Source of the DNA: Aquamicrobium sp. LC103
Lineage (GTDB): Bacteria > Pseudomonadota > Alphaproteobacteria > Rhizobiales > Rhizobiaceae
Direction: 5' to 3'
Assembly (NCBI RefSeq): GCF_001014615.2
Contig: NZ_LBCQ02000004.1
Location: forward strand, 1-64,000
DNA: 64,000 nucleotides
The notes beneath the pieces were generated by a model. The model made no database searches, had not been told where the DNA came from, and saw only the letters and a list, made by a program, of their open reading frames with translations. Positions 7,501-16,082 of this stretch are shown piece by piece. Position numbers and translations under genes: made by a program. Every line of letters starts with the position of its first letter. The stretch's first letter is position 1.

Positions 7501-10412
7501 GCGATCTGACGCTGGCTGGCTCGTTGAACGTGATCGACCGGGGCGGGCTCGGGATCGGCGTCTATCGCCTTTTCGATTACGCAGGGAGTCTGACCGACAA
7601 GGGCCTCGCCATCGGCTCGACGCCGGCCGGTATCGAACCGGATGCTCTCTTCATACAGACCTCGGCCGCCAATCAGGTCAATCTGGTTTCCAGCGCCGGG
7701 GCAGAGCTCGGCTTCTGGGACGGTGGCGACGCGGCATTGCGGGACAATGACGCCATCGACGGCGGCTCCGGGAGATGGCGGGCAGATGGGCGTAACTGGA
7801 CGACGATCGACGGAGCGCTCAACGGTCCCTACCGGCCAAATCCGACATTCGCCATCTTCCAGGGACGGACGGGAACCGTCACGGTCGATGCCAGCGCCGG
7901 CGCGATCGGCGCGACCGGCATGCAGTTCGTCACCGACGGCTATCGCATCGAAGGCGATTCCATCTCGCTCGAAGGCATGGGCGGCAAAAGCATCATCCGC
8001 GTCGGCGACGGTACGGCTGGAGGCGCTGCCACGACAGCGACCATCGCCTCGTCGCTGACCGGGTCGTCTCGCCTGGTCAAGACCGATCTCGGCACGCTGA
8101 TTCTGGAAAGTGCGAACAGCTACGCCGGCGGTACGGAACTACGCGCCGGTACGCTTTCGGTTTTCTCGGACGCGCATCTCGGCGCGGCCTCGGGCGACCT
8201 GATCTTTTCCGGCGGCATTCTGAACACCTCGGCGAATTTCGACACGGCGCGCGCGGTGACGCTCGATGCGGCGGGGCGCTTCGATGTCGCCGCCGAAACG
8301 ACGCTCGGCCTGACTGGGACCGTCTCGGGTTCGGGCGACCTCGTAAAGACGGGCTCCGGCACGCTGACGCTCTCGGGCGTGAACAGCTATCAGGGCGATG
8401 CGCTGGTGGAAGCAGGCACGCTGGTTGGCAATGCCGCGTCCGTTCGAGGCAGTATCCGCAACGCTTCGACGGTGATCTTCGACCAGGGCGCCGATGCAGC
8501 CTTTGCCGGCGACATTGCCGGCCTCGGCGGCACGGACGGCCAAATGATCAAGCGCGGCGGCGGCGTTCTCGCGCTTGATGGCGCTTCGTCGCTCGACTGG
8601 ACGGTCGAGGCGGGGGGCCTTGTTTCGGCGTCGGAGCGCTTTTCGGGCGATCTGGCGCTCGGGACGGGCGCTTCCTTCGCCTTCGATCAGAACTACGGCG
8701 GCGCCTATGCAGGCGCGATCTCGGGCGCGGGCGATCTCATCTTTACCGGCGGCGGCGCGGTGCAACTGACCGGTGACAGTTCCGGCTTTACCGGGCTGGG
8801 CACGGTCGAGGGGAGTACACTGATCGTCAACGAGGCGTTCGGCGGCAGCCTCGCCGTCCTTGACGGTGGCGTTCTCGGCGGCGCCGGCACCGTGGGCTCC
8901 GGTGCAGGCTCGATGGTGACCATCGCCTCGGGCGGCATTCTGGCGCCGGGCAACTCCATCGGCAGGCTCAAGGTCGATGGCGATCTGCTGATCGAAGACG
9001 GTTCACGTTACGAGGTGGAAGTAGCCCCGGGCGGCAGCGACAGCGACAGCGTCGCTGTGACGGGGACCGCCACGCTCGAAGGCGGGACGGTCGCCCATAT
9101 CGGTGCCACCGGTGAATATGATCTGCGCTCGACCTACACGATCCTGTCGGCGGGAACCCTGGATGGCGAGTTCGGGGAAGTGACCTCGGATTTTGCCTTC
9201 CTGACGCCGGACCTGATCTATGATTATGGCGCGGGCACCGTCGATCTCGAACTGACGCGCAACGATCGTGATTTTGTTTCCGCTGCAGCGACCCGCAACC
9301 AGATCGCCACGGCAAACGGCATCGAGGGCATAGGTTTGAATGCTGGCCATGCCGTCTATGACGCCATCGCCCAGCTTGCTGATGACGACCAACTGATCCG
9401 TGCCAGCTTCGATGCGCTCTCGGGCGAGATCCACGCCTCGGTACAGACCGCATTAGTCGAGGACAGCCGCTTCATCCGCAACGCCGCCAATGACCGCATC
9501 CGCGCGGCGTTTGCGGTAGCGGGTGCCTCCTACGCACCCGTTCTGGCCTATGGCCCTGGCGTGACGCCGATGGCCGTGGGTGCCGATCATGCCGGTCCGG
9601 TCTTCTGGAGCCACGGTTTTGGCTCCTGGGGGTCGACCAACAGCGATAACAACGCCGCATCCCTCGATCGCTCGATCGGCGGTCTGCTGATCGGCGCGGA
9701 TGGTCTTGTCGGCGATTGGCGCGTCGGCCTTCTGGCCGGCTACAGCCGTTCGACCTTCAAGGCCAATGACCGGGTCTCATCCGGCTCAAGCGACAATTAC
9801 CATCTCGGCCTTTATGGCGGCACTCAATGGGGCGATATCGCGTTGCGCACCGGTGCGGCCTACACTTGGCACGACATCGAGACCAATCGCTCGGTCGCCA
9901 TCCCCGGCCTCTCCGACAGCCTGACCGGCAGCTACGGTGTCGGCACGGTGCAGGCCTTCGGCGAGCTGGGCTACGGCATCGATCTGGGCGATACGCGTCT
10001 CGAACCTTTTGTCAATCTTGCTCATGTGCATGTTCATACGAACAGCTTCACCGAGGCCGGCGGCGCAGCCTTGCTGACTGGTAGCGGCAGAAATACCGAT
10101 GTGACGTTCACCACCCTCGGCGTTCGTGGCGAACACGCCGTGACCCTCGGCAAGATGGAGGTCGCGCTCTCTGGCATGGTGGGCTGGCGACACGCCCTTG
10201 GCGACACCACACCAGAAAGCACCCATGCCTTCTCAGCCGGCGACGCCTTCACCATCGATGGCGGGCCGATCGCCAGGAACAGCGCCGTCATTGAGGCCGG
10301 TCTTGATCTCGACCTCACCCCGGACGCTACTTTCGGGCTGTCCTACCAGGGCCAGTTGGCCTCGGGTGCCCACGACCATGGGTTCAGGGCAAATCTGGCG
10401 ATCAGGTTCTAG
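4530..10412 (+). CDS. Giant autotransporter adhesin with 14 T5SS repeats
   Basis: A 1960-residue type Va secreted protein. The start at 4530 follows GGGGCGG by about 4 bases. A long basic N-region and hydrophobic stretch end at ATAQQ (about residue 54), consistent with an extended signal peptide. Residues about 112-805 are 14 tandem repeats of about 49 residues of the type G(T/S)VxVTGxGSxW...L.VG..G.GTL.I..GG.V, matching the T5SS/PEP-CTERM-associated repeat family. Two passenger-associated transport repeats follow at about 1183 and 1270 (starting LVKTDLGTL and LVKTGSGTL). The last ~270 residues form the outer-membrane beta-barrel and end in phenylalanine. Cell-surface adhesion is inferred. 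No protease triad was noted. Confidence 0.95.
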   Translation: MQKATLFSANTGLRDPIDKKPRPGSQQRLRIALLTSSAIIGVVSLSNPSPATAQQVIDDGNIHYVPQDYSSPWDISGDLIVGNHHTASLIIRDGGDASATRLYLGFGAGSVGSAALVGSGTSWRSEDLVIGRQGTGHFTVANGEASSNRTYIGLLSGSQGTAFVRGADAVWDAGFLNIGAAGAGFLTVESQATLNSSNAIIGTSETAAGTVSVTGPGSLWSTSDLTVGLAGDGTLAIENGGRVLTGSQAIVGQAYGKNGTVSVTGSGSMFENADRLYIGAGGGGTLDISAGGAASARFVDIGFVSDGSVLVTGSGSSLEATTVTLGYNGSGTLRIADEGQVTTANGVLGGYANGTGIATVTGAGSHWTTSGTMNVGMEAVGELNIENAGRVTSAQGIIGSAGRGSGTVKVTGGGSSWDILDNGSLGNLHVGYGANGTLNIAAAGTVTSTYGHIGNLSSGIGTVNVGGPTSSWQNARTLAVGGEGQGTLTVTGGGIVTSESSTIGQFIGSNGSATVTGSGSRWSNSNNLTIGGNGTGALEIADDGLVENARAHIGSGAGSTGSAVLSGGGTWTNTGELVVGFGGEGSLDIGGGSTVSATELSVARNVGSTGAVTVTGDGSIWTTHGALNVGLRGTGTLAIEDGGKVESIWSYVGNGTGSTGTVMVSGDDSVWSNSLLVVGELGSGTMNIEAGGKVENINGYVGLSSGSSGTVAVSGEGSLWTNSGILQIGGSGNGELAIESGGRVENSSSYVGFASGVSGTVAVSGSGSVWSNSGTVSVGAAGIGSLGVSDGGSVSVANGSGSIALARDGFGIGTINIGAASADPGDAIGAGALHAGRVEFGIGAGALNFNHTESAYDFEPSLASTRIGHHSINQYAGITRLTGDSSAFAGMTTVSGGSLIVADRLNGAASVTGGRFQADGIFGGNVNATGEGAVSGTGTITGDVRLTNRGVLSGTQGSTLTIGGDLALDAGSDVNVTLGGAPAEALFDVAGDLTLAGSLNVIDRGGLGIGVYRLFDYAGSLTDKGLAIGSTPAGIEPDALFIQTSAANQVNLVSSAGAELGFWDGGDAALRDNDAIDGGSGRWRADGRNWTTIDGALNGPYRPNPTFAIFQGRTGTVTVDASAGAIGATGMQFVTDGYRIEGDSISLEGMGGKSIIRVGDGTAGGAATTATIASSLTGSSRLVKTDLGTLILESANSYAGGTELRAGTLSVFSDAHLGAASGDLIFSGGILNTSANFDTARAVTLDAAGRFDVAAETTLGLTGTVSGSGDLVKTGSGTLTLSGVNSYQGDALVEAGTLVGNAASVRGSIRNASTVIFDQGADAAFAGDIAGLGGTDGQMIKRGGGVLALDGASSLDWTVEAGGLVSASERFSGDLALGTGASFAFDQNYGGAYAGAISGAGDLIFTGGGAVQLTGDSSGFTGLGTVEGSTLIVNEAFGGSLAVLDGGVLGGAGTVGSGAGSMVTIASGGILAPGNSIGRLKVDGDLLIEDGSRYEVEVAPGGSDSDSVAVTGTATLEGGTVAHIGATGEYDLRSTYTILSAGTLDGEFGEVTSDFAFLTPDLIYDYGAGTVDLELTRNDRDFVSAAATRNQIATANGIEGIGLNAGHAVYDAIAQLADDDQLIRASFDALSGEIHASVQTALVEDSRFIRNAANDRIRAAFAVAGASYAPVLAYGPGVTPMAVGADHAGPVFWSHGFGSWGSTNSDNNAASLDRSIGGLLIGADGLVGDWRVGLLAGYSRSTFKANDRVSSGSSDNYHLGLYGGTQWGDIALRTGAAYTWHDIETNRSVAIPGLSDSLTGSYGVGTVQAFGELGYGIDLGDTRLEPFVNLAHVHVHTNSFTEAGGAALLTGSGRNTDVTFTTLGVRGEHAVTLGKMEVALSGMVGWRHALGDTTPESTHAFSAGDAFTIDGGPIARNSAVIEAGLDLDLTPDATFGLSYQGQLASGAHDHGFRANLAIRF
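4864..6945 (+). repeat. 14 tandem ~147-150 bp coding repeats
   Basis: These are the DNA repeats behind the passenger repeats of the autotransporter. Copies 11-14 start at 6357, 6507, 6654 and 6804. Copies 12 and 14 share the identical stretch TCGGTCTGGTCCAACTCC at 6535-6552 and 6832-6849, which suggests recent duplication or exchange at the 3-prime end of the array. Confidence 0.85.
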
Positions 10413-10533
10413 GAGGCAGCCGGGTTGGTCTTTACACGTCCGTGATCACATTTTTATCCCGCCTACGTCCGTCCGGAACCGAATGCACTCCTGAATATTG
10501 TGGGAGCTCAGGGGGCGTAGAAGGAAAGACGAG

Positions 10534-11031
10534 ATGGCCAAAGAAAAGAACCTGGAAGACCTGTTCCACGAAACCCTCAAGGATATTTTCTACGCCGAGA
10601 AGAAAATTCTGAAAGCGCTACCCAAGATGGTGAAGGGCGCGCAATCAGACGATCTCAAGGGCGCATTCGAAAAGCATAGGGACCAAACGGAGGCGCACGT
10701 CGAGCGGTTGGAGAACGTGTTCGAGATGATGGGCAAGAGGGCCAGGGGAAAAACCTGCCCGGCTATCGACGGCATCATCGAGGAAGGCGAGGAAATTATG
10801 GAGGAGTTCAAGGGCACGCCTGCTTTAGATGCCGGGCTGATTTCAGCAGCGCAAGCGGTCGAACACTATGAGATCACGCGCTACGGCACGCTACGGCGCT
10901 GGGCAAAAGAGCTTGGCATGGATGACGCGGCCAAATTGCTCGACCAGACACTTCAGGAAGAATCGCAAACCGACACCGACCTTACCAAGCTGGCGGAAAC
11001 GGCGGCTAATCAGAAGGCGATGGCAGCGTGA
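10534..11031 (+). CDS. Ferritin-like DUF892 (YciE/YciF-type) protein
   Basis: A 165-residue four-helix ferritin-like protein of the DUF892 family, linked to stress and desiccation response in other bacteria. It opens MAKEKNLEDLFHETL, and glutamate/histidine pairs such as YAEKKI, HRDQTEAHVERLE and AVEHYEI could supply di-iron ligands. The start at 10534 has GGAAAG upstream. It stops 7 bases before the next start codon, so the two genes are likely cotranscribed. Confidence 0.92.
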   Translation: MAKEKNLEDLFHETLKDIFYAEKKILKALPKMVKGAQSDDLKGAFEKHRDQTEAHVERLENVFEMMGKRARGKTCPAIDGIIEEGEEIMEEFKGTPALDAGLISAAQAVEHYEITRYGTLRRWAKELGMDDAAKLLDQTLQEESQTDTDLTKLAETAANQKAMAA

Positions 11032-11038
11032 AGCCTGC

Positions 11039-11647
11039 ATGGCCGCAGACGGGTTGATCCAAGGGCCGCTAGGTGCCGAGTGCCTGCATGTGTGCGTCGA
11101 CATGCAGCGCCTGTTTTGGCCTGGCGGCCCTTGGGGTGTGCCGTGGATGGAAAAGGTGTTGCCGGCAATCGAGGAACTTGCAGCCAGCCATCCCAGCCAG
11201 TCACTCTTCACACGGTTCATCCCCGCCGATCGCCCTGGCGACGGGCCAGGCATGTGGGGGCTTTACTATCGTCGCTGGGAGGAAGTGACGCTCTCCAAGG
11301 TCGACAATGGACTGATTGAGCTAATGCCGCAGCTCATGCGCTTTGTCCCCCCGGCACAGCTTCTCGATAAAAGGGTCTATTCGCCTTGGACAGAGGGGAG
11401 GTTGGACGCAATGCTGCGGGGATCGACCATAACCACGCTGGTGATCACCGGAGGCGAGACCGACGTGTGTGTCCTTGCTACCGTGCTCGGCGCCATTGAT
11501 CGTGGTTACAGAGTGGTGCTGGTAACGGATGCGATTTGCAGTTCAGCTGATAACACTCACGATGCGCTAATGGAACTTTATCGCACCCGCTTCAGCCAGC
11601 AGGTTGAACTGGCGTCGATGCGTGAGGTTCTGGAAGGCTGGCGTTAA
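11039..11647 (+). CDS. Isochorismatase-family cysteine hydrolase
   Basis: A 202-residue cytoplasmic hydrolase of the isochorismatase/nicotinamidase superfamily. The catalytic aspartate is in CVDMQRLF near the N-terminus and the nucleophile cysteine is in GGETDVCVLATVLGAIDRGY, the family signature. The substrate cannot be assigned. The ATG is 7 bases after the DUF892 stop, pointing to one operon. Confidence 0.9.
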   Translation: MAADGLIQGPLGAECLHVCVDMQRLFWPGGPWGVPWMEKVLPAIEELAASHPSQSLFTRFIPADRPGDGPGMWGLYYRRWEEVTLSKVDNGLIELMPQLMRFVPPAQLLDKRVYSPWTEGRLDAMLRGSTITTLVITGGETDVCVLATVLGAIDRGYRVVLVTDAICSSADNTHDALMELYRTRFSQQVELASMREVLEGWR

Positions 11648-11674
11648 TTTGGGCGGGCCAATCTTGGTTGGATT

Positions 11675-11887
11675 TTATTTTTCGATGATCTGACCGCGCT
11701 TCAGGTCGAAGACGCCGCTATCCGATTGCTCCGCGAAATCGTCTTGCAACTCCCCCCACGTTCCAAGGTAGCCGCCGCATGTGCTGCAGTGGATCGGAGT
11801 GCCATCCTTAGCGCCCTCCGGGATGTCGAGATAGATCGTCCCGCAGGTCTTGCAATCCAGCTTCTGGTCGAGGCGTTTGTCGCGCAT
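11675..11887 (-). CDS. Small two-CxxC zinc-ribbon protein
   Basis: A 70-residue protein with CKTC (residues 12-15) and CSTC (about 34-37), a typical zinc-ribbon spacing, then an acidic tail ending DLKRGQIIEK. It is probably a zinc-binding protein of unknown role. It is convergent with the isochorismatase-like gene. Confidence 0.7.
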   Translation of the reverse strand: MRDKRLDQKLDCKTCGTIYLDIPEGAKDGTPIHCSTCGGYLGTWGELQDDFAEQSDSGVFDLKRGQIIEK

Positions 11888-11951
11888 GCCGCACTATGCG
11901 CTGAACGGGCGATGTTTGCGAGTCATTGCTATGACCGCGCCGCGAGCCTCT

Positions 11952-12143
11952 TCATTTGCTGCGTATAGCGGCTTCCTTGGCTTCGCTGATGGCCATGTCG
12001 ATCAGGTATTCCAGCATTAGCTCGTCCGCATCAGCAGCAAGCTTTCGCGCCTCCTCGAGGATATCCGCGATGGCTTGGAGATTAGTTCTCCGCCGGTCGA
12101 TGCTCGAAACAGAACCACCGCGGCGCTTCCTTTTCTGCTGCAT
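11952..12143 (-). CDS. Hypothetical small helical protein
   Basis: A 63-residue protein with a very basic start (MQQKRKRRGGS) and an alanine/glutamate-rich helical remainder (IADILEEARKLAADADE). The start at 12143 has GGGGGAG about 10 bases upstream; the longer frame to 12203 does not look better. No family is recognised. Confidence 0.5.
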   Translation of the reverse strand: MQQKRKRRGGSVSSIDRRRTNLQAIADILEEARKLAADADELMLEYLIDMAISEAKEAAIRSK

Positions 12144-12273
12144 ATCCGAAGCTCCCCCACTTCTTGCAGCCGTCATGCTCGCACCAATGTTCGAAGGTGC
12201 CAACAGGTGCGAGCGAAGGACGCATATCCTGTTTTGAAGATTCCTCGCTTATTCGAACAAGGCTGGGCCGGGA

Positions 12274-12645
12274 TTAACCTCGCAGCGAGTCCGGCACCCG
12301 AAGCGGCCCGCTTTCGAGGATCGGTCGCCATTCATCAGTGCGGAACCATGTATCTTTCCTGCCTTTAGCACGATCGGACGGATCGAAGGGTTCTCCGCCG
12401 AAGGCTTTGATGAATTCCTGGGCATGCACTCGCTCCTGGAAGCAATAAATGCGGAAGGTGGCGAGCTTACCATCGGGCCAGATTGCGATGACTGAGCGCG
12501 CCCGCGGTGATGCAGAACGTGCCCTGCAGAAGGCGTCGAGGATCCAATAGTTCTCGCGACAGCAAAGGTCGTCGAGGATAGCTACCTGATGCGGCCATTC
12601 ACGATCGATTCGCGCCGTCGAAAGCTCACCCTTGCGTTTCGACAT
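12274..12645 (-). CDS. Hypothetical protein
   Basis: A 123-residue soluble protein starting MSKRKGELSTARIDREWPHQV. It contains two adjacent cysteines (DDLCCREN) and a C-terminal half with conserved-looking aromatic and charged residues (FIKAFGGEPFDPSDR). No family is assigned. The start overlaps the end of the upstream gene by 20 bases, which suggests coupled translation. Confidence 0.6.
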   Translation of the reverse strand: MSKRKGELSTARIDREWPHQVAILDDLCCRENYWILDAFCRARSASPRARSVIAIWPDGKLATFRIYCFQERVHAQEFIKAFGGEPFDPSDRAKGRKDTWFRTDEWRPILESGPLRVPDSLRG

Positions 12646-12853
12646 CGTTTGCCTGTCGCAGGTGCCATCCTCGGGAAAAGCCGTGCGAGACAGCAGCGAG
12701 CGCCATCGCGAGTTCATAATTGAGCTCATGCTGTCGAGAGATCAAAGCGTCGATCGCGGAGCGGAGATCGCCGTCGAAATTTCTAATCAGGGCTTCCGCT
12801 TCGGACAAAGCTTCGCCGTCGGGAGCCGGGGAGGGCGCCGATGCCATGGTCAT
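12626..12853 (-). CDS. Hypothetical small protein, coupled to the next gene
   Basis: About 75 residues, starting MTMASAPSPAPDGE, then a helix-rich region (EAEALIRNFDGDLRSAIDAL). Two ATGs two codons apart (12853, 12847) are both possible starts, and the ribosome binding site is weak. The stop lies inside the start of the downstream gene (12274-12645). Confidence 0.5.
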   Translation of the reverse strand: MTMASAPSPAPDGEALSEAEALIRNFDGDLRSAIDALISRQHELNYELAMALAAVSHGFSRGWHLRQANDVETQG

Positions 12854-12934
12854 CACCGTTTTTCGTGTGTCTGTGCATATTAGCATGCCATCACCTAATT
12901 GACGGCGCAAGGCATTTGTTCCTATTTCGTTCAC

Positions 12935-13186
12935 ATGCCAGAAACCTACCGACCGCCGAGATTTGCGCTCTATAAGTTGATCAGTGAGAATGCCGATCAG
13001 GGGCATCTGGTCCAGGTTCAGTGCTGTGGTGTGCGCTACTACCTACCGGCCTATCTCATGCGCCTCTTTGGCGACTTTCCGTCAGCATGGATTCCCGCCC
13101 TCCTCGACACGCGGCACCACGATTTCCACAGCGGACGATTTCAGTGGAGAAAGTCAGGGTTCGGCCGTGGGACACCGGCTTCGTAA
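12935..13186 (+). CDS. Hypothetical protein, possibly a damaged remnant
   Basis: An 83-residue frame. The first ~55 residues (MPETYRPPRFALYKL, then QVQCCGVRYYLPAYLMRLFGD) resemble rhizobial small proteins with a C-x-x-x-RYY..DL motif. The remainder (after about 13080) looks out of frame, being rich in serine, arginine and histidine. The gene may be truncated by a frameshift. Confidence 0.35.
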   Translation: MPETYRPPRFALYKLISENADQGHLVQVQCCGVRYYLPAYLMRLFGDFPSAWIPALLDTRHHDFHSGRFQWRKSGFGRGTPAS

Positions 13187-13401
13187 CATATTGATCTTTA
13201 ATGCTCGGCTGATTGACGCCGTGGGACACAAAAGTCGCGGAAATGCGCCTGTTGCGGCTGATTGCCGAGTCTTCTCGACCGCACCATTCTCCTCTGAGAG
13301 CTGTTGCTTTTCAATGCTTTGCCGGCATTTTTACCCGCACCGGTTCATGGGCGGGGCATGTCTTTCTCTTCGACCTGCCTTGTCGCTCGTATGTGTGCTC
13401 G

Positions 13402-13569
13402 TCACGGCTTCACGATCCCCTTATGAACGGCAACCATTGCCACGCCTACCCAGAAGCAAGCCGTGAGCATACTTCCCCAGTCAGCCTGGGAGCCGTTGAG
13501 AAGCTTGGTTGCCTGATGGATAGAGGACCCGATCACGAAGAGAATCCAGAACCACAGGGGCTTCAGCAT
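13402..13569 (-). CDS. Small two-helix membrane protein
   Basis: A 55-residue protein: MLKPLWFWILFVIGSSI forms one hydrophobic helix and TACFWVGVAMVAVH a second, with a short polar loop between them. AAGGAG lies about 8 bases before the ATG. The predicted location is the inner membrane; function is unknown. Confidence 0.6.
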   Translation of the reverse strand: MLKPLWFWILFVIGSSIHQATKLLNGSQADWGSMLTACFWVGVAMVAVHKGIVKP

Positions 13570-13718
13570 GAAACGGGCTCCTTCATGACACCCTCGCTCC
13601 GCGGGATTCGAGTCTCGGGCCGGCGTCGCCGGTGACCAGGTGAAGATCATCCGCCAAGAGGAGGGGGACGCTTGGTTCCGCATTCATCGTCGCTGACGTT
13701 GCCGATCCCGATGCAACG

Positions 13719-13946
13719 CTAGCGAGCGCGTTTCCTGACGAAGCCAATAGCCATCAACATGGCGCCGATGGCGAAGGTTGGAACGAAGAACCGCAGCGCT
13801 TCCCAATCGTCCCAACGGAGTTCGACCTCTCCGCATCCCGTCGGGTTCATGCCGCATGCGAAGGCGTTCAGCCACCACCACGCTGCAAAGGTCGCTCCGA
13901 AAATCACGGCGCCGAGAATGATGAAAGCGACTGGCGACATCAACAT
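13719..13946 (-). CDS. Small two-helix membrane protein
   Basis: A 75-residue protein with a hydrophobic N-terminal helix (SPVAFIILGAVIFGATFAAW), a central loop with two cysteines (CGMNPTGCGEVEL), a second helix (FFVPTFAIGAMLMAIGF) and a basic tail RKRAR. It starts at 13946 or 13940; neither has a strong ribosome binding site. Function is unknown. Confidence 0.55.
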   Translation of the reverse strand: MLMSPVAFIILGAVIFGATFAAWWWLNAFACGMNPTGCGEVELRWDDWEALRFFVPTFAIGAMLMAIGFVRKRAR

Positions 13947-13998
13947 ACGGTAGCGGGGGCAAAATTGCCTGGCAACCGGCCGCGTTTGGCGCGGACAC

Positions 13999-14454
13999 TC
14001 ACCCGCCATTCAGGCATTCGCGAATGCGATCCGCAGTGGTCGCGAACTCGTCGTTCGTCGGACGAGGCGGAATGCGGTAGGTGACCGTCTCCTCGGCGAT
14101 ATAGCGCCTGGAAGTCAGATCGTCGCTGGCCACCATCGGCACCACATGCGCATGCACGTGAGGAACGTCGGTTCCGGTGAACGCGAACCCGACGCGCTCG
14201 ACGCCGTAGATTCGCTTGTGCGCCCGAGCGATCTTCTGGCCGACGACAGCTATTTCCGAGAGAAGGTCGCCTGGCAGTTCGTCAAAACAGGTATGGTGCT
14301 CTCTCGGGACGATCTGGGTGTGCCCCGGCCGGATCGGATTGATATCGAGAAACGCGACTATGCTGGCGGTCTCGAAAACCATGTTCGAGGATACCTCGCC
14401 AGAGGCGATCTTGCAGAAGATGCAATGTCCGTTCGCGGATTTCATGTGCAACAC
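13999..14454 (-). CDS. HIT-family nucleotide hydrolase/transferase
   Basis: A 151-residue histidine-triad protein. CIFCKIASGE near the N-terminus carries the usual CxxC zinc pair, and HVHAHVVP near residue 100 is the catalytic triad. HIT proteins hydrolyse or transfer nucleoside monophosphates from dinucleoside polyphosphates or nucleotide conjugates; the exact substrate is not predictable. It stands alone on this strand. Confidence 0.93.
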   Translation of the reverse strand: MLHMKSANGHCIFCKIASGEVSSNMVFETASIVAFLDINPIRPGHTQIVPREHHTCFDELPGDLLSEIAVVGQKIARAHKRIYGVERVGFAFTGTDVPHVHAHVVPMVASDDLTSRRYIAEETVTYRIPPRPTNDEFATTADRIRECLNGG

Positions 14455-14716
14455 CTAAACATCTGGGATGGGCGGAGGCCGCCGAACTCAAACGGCGGGG
14501 AGGACGGGTGAGGCCGCCTGCATGGTGGCTTTCCGGCAGAATCGAGCAGCGCGACCCGTTCAAACCGGCCAACCGCCCTGCCTGGAGGCGGGCGAGGCGC
14601 CCACGGCTGCGATGACCGGCGGCATGGGACATCTCCTGGCTAGGTGCAGAAAAAGATCAAAGCACACCGTTTGATCGGCCGCAACCAGGTGGCCACAGGA
14701 GGGAGGTGGCTTTGCG

Positions 14717-15349
14717 TTACAGACCTTTGGTCGTGACGAGAAGTTCTGCGTCATTGGAAAATGAATAGATGCTTCGATCTAACTGAGGGCTCCTACCCTT
14801 TCGGCCTGGCTGGATATCAAAGGATATCCCTGCTTTGTTCAACACATCGCGAATATATTTCTCTCGATCGTCCAAATTGCCAGCATCTACGACTTTCAAA
14901 GCGATACCTGATGGCGGTGGATTGCCGATGCCCATTACAGAGGGCATTTTAACCTGCCAACCGGCTCTCCCGAAAGCTGCGGCGAAGCCAGCGGCCAACG
15001 TGCGAGCATCGGCTGCTGCCATGTCCTGAGCGATATGAACCTCACCAGGGTAAACAGAGACAGCCCGTGCAATGGCGTCGATTTGTTCCGTGGTTAGACG
15101 CCGAGGGGATAGCTCCCTCACTTGTGTTTCTAATACATAGAGGCGTCGGCGCGCTTCATCTGGCGAGGCGCCATCGAGTTTTTCTCTATAGGCGTCCACC
15201 CGCTCCTTGAGTGTTTGAACACGTTCACTGAACATGAAGCGACCTGATGCCCACCCGATCGCCAGAAGGGCAACACCGATTGCAGTAAACGACCATGGGG
15301 CTAGTTCGATTAACGGCCATACCTTCTGCAGGTCATCGATAATTTCCAC
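14717..15349 (-). CDS. Hypothetical membrane-anchored coiled-coil protein
   Basis: A 210-residue protein with one hydrophobic helix near residues 17-35 (APWSFTAIGVALLAIGWA), a charged region likely to form a coiled coil (about 40-80), and a compact C-terminal domain (about 95-210). The GTG start at 15349 is chosen for the GGTGGGGG ribosome-binding sequence just upstream; the longer frame to 15769 looks like an unrelated fusion. No named family is recognised. Topology suggests a cytoplasmic or periplasmic domain tethered to the inner membrane. Confidence 0.6.
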   Translation of the reverse strand: MEIIDDLQKVWPLIELAPWSFTAIGVALLAIGWASGRFMFSERVQTLKERVDAYREKLDGASPDEARRRLYVLETQVRELSPRRLTTEQIDAIARAVSVYPGEVHIAQDMAAADARTLAAGFAAAFGRAGWQVKMPSVMGIGNPPPSGIALKVVDAGNLDDREKYIRDVLNKAGISFDIQPGRKGRSPQLDRSIYSFSNDAELLVTTKGL

Positions 15350-15584
15350 GCCCCCACCTTTAGGAAAATAATCTAAAATCCATATCAGGAAACCAAAGAT
15401 GGCGCGTGGCGGCAATAGAACAGGTGGCGAGCGTAAACCGCATATCCCCAATAAAGCATGATCGAGTTGTAGACAGATCGTGAGGCAACGGCAGATCTGC
15501 TTTGCAGGATCCAGTTTTGCGCGATCTCGATACCGATCCTCATCCGCCCGCTGACACACTGCCAAATGCACGGGGCGCCACTGC

Positions 15585-15769
15585 TCAGTCGGTCCACCTC
15601 GCCTTCTTGCCCGTCTTCGAACGGGGCGTTTTCTCAAGCGACTTCCTGGCTTGTTTGATGACCTCGACGGGTCGCGAGCTATCGTCGGGAGGCCTTCGTC
15701 TGCTTGAACGATCGTCTCGTCCAGCGGGCGGTCGTTGGTCCCGGTGGTTATCTTTGCTTTGGCTGCCAT
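15585..15769 (-). pseudogene. Possible frameshifted small basic protein gene
   Basis: An ATG at 15769 with AGGAAGA upstream opens a frame reading MAAKAKITTGTNDRP, then a plausible acidic stretch through IARDPSR. From that point a neighbouring frame continues with PVEVIKQARKSLEKTP and a lysine-rich end, stopping at 15585, while the original frame turns into arginine-rich low-quality sequence. A single frameshift near 15665 would give a coherent protein of about 64 residues. This could also be chance. Confidence 0.3.
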
Positions 15770-16082
15770 CTTTCGATCTTCCTGCCGAAGAAGCGCGAGA
15801 CCTTGAAAGTTTTACCCCACCGCCCTGAACCGCGACATTAGGGCGAGCCGGTCTGCGACTTCGTCCCCGTGGCTCAGCCCTTGGCCGAGCCGGCATAGGC
15901 GGCGAACCTCGTCGGCCCCTGTTCCGCCGAATGTCGCCGCCGCCGCTTGCCGCCGTCCTGGAGGCCGATCGCGACGGCTCCACCTTCATCCAGATGACAA
16001 TCTTGTGCGGCATTGGCTTTCTTGGCCGTGTCGGCGGCGGTTCGGCTTTGTGTTTGCGGTCGCACCGCGTTACAGGGGTAGC

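Noticed and set aside
10474-10502. EcfG-like promoter before the DUF892 gene
   Set aside because: GGAAC is present, but at 16-17 bases the -10 reads TATT or ATTG in place of CGTT, so the match is too weak.
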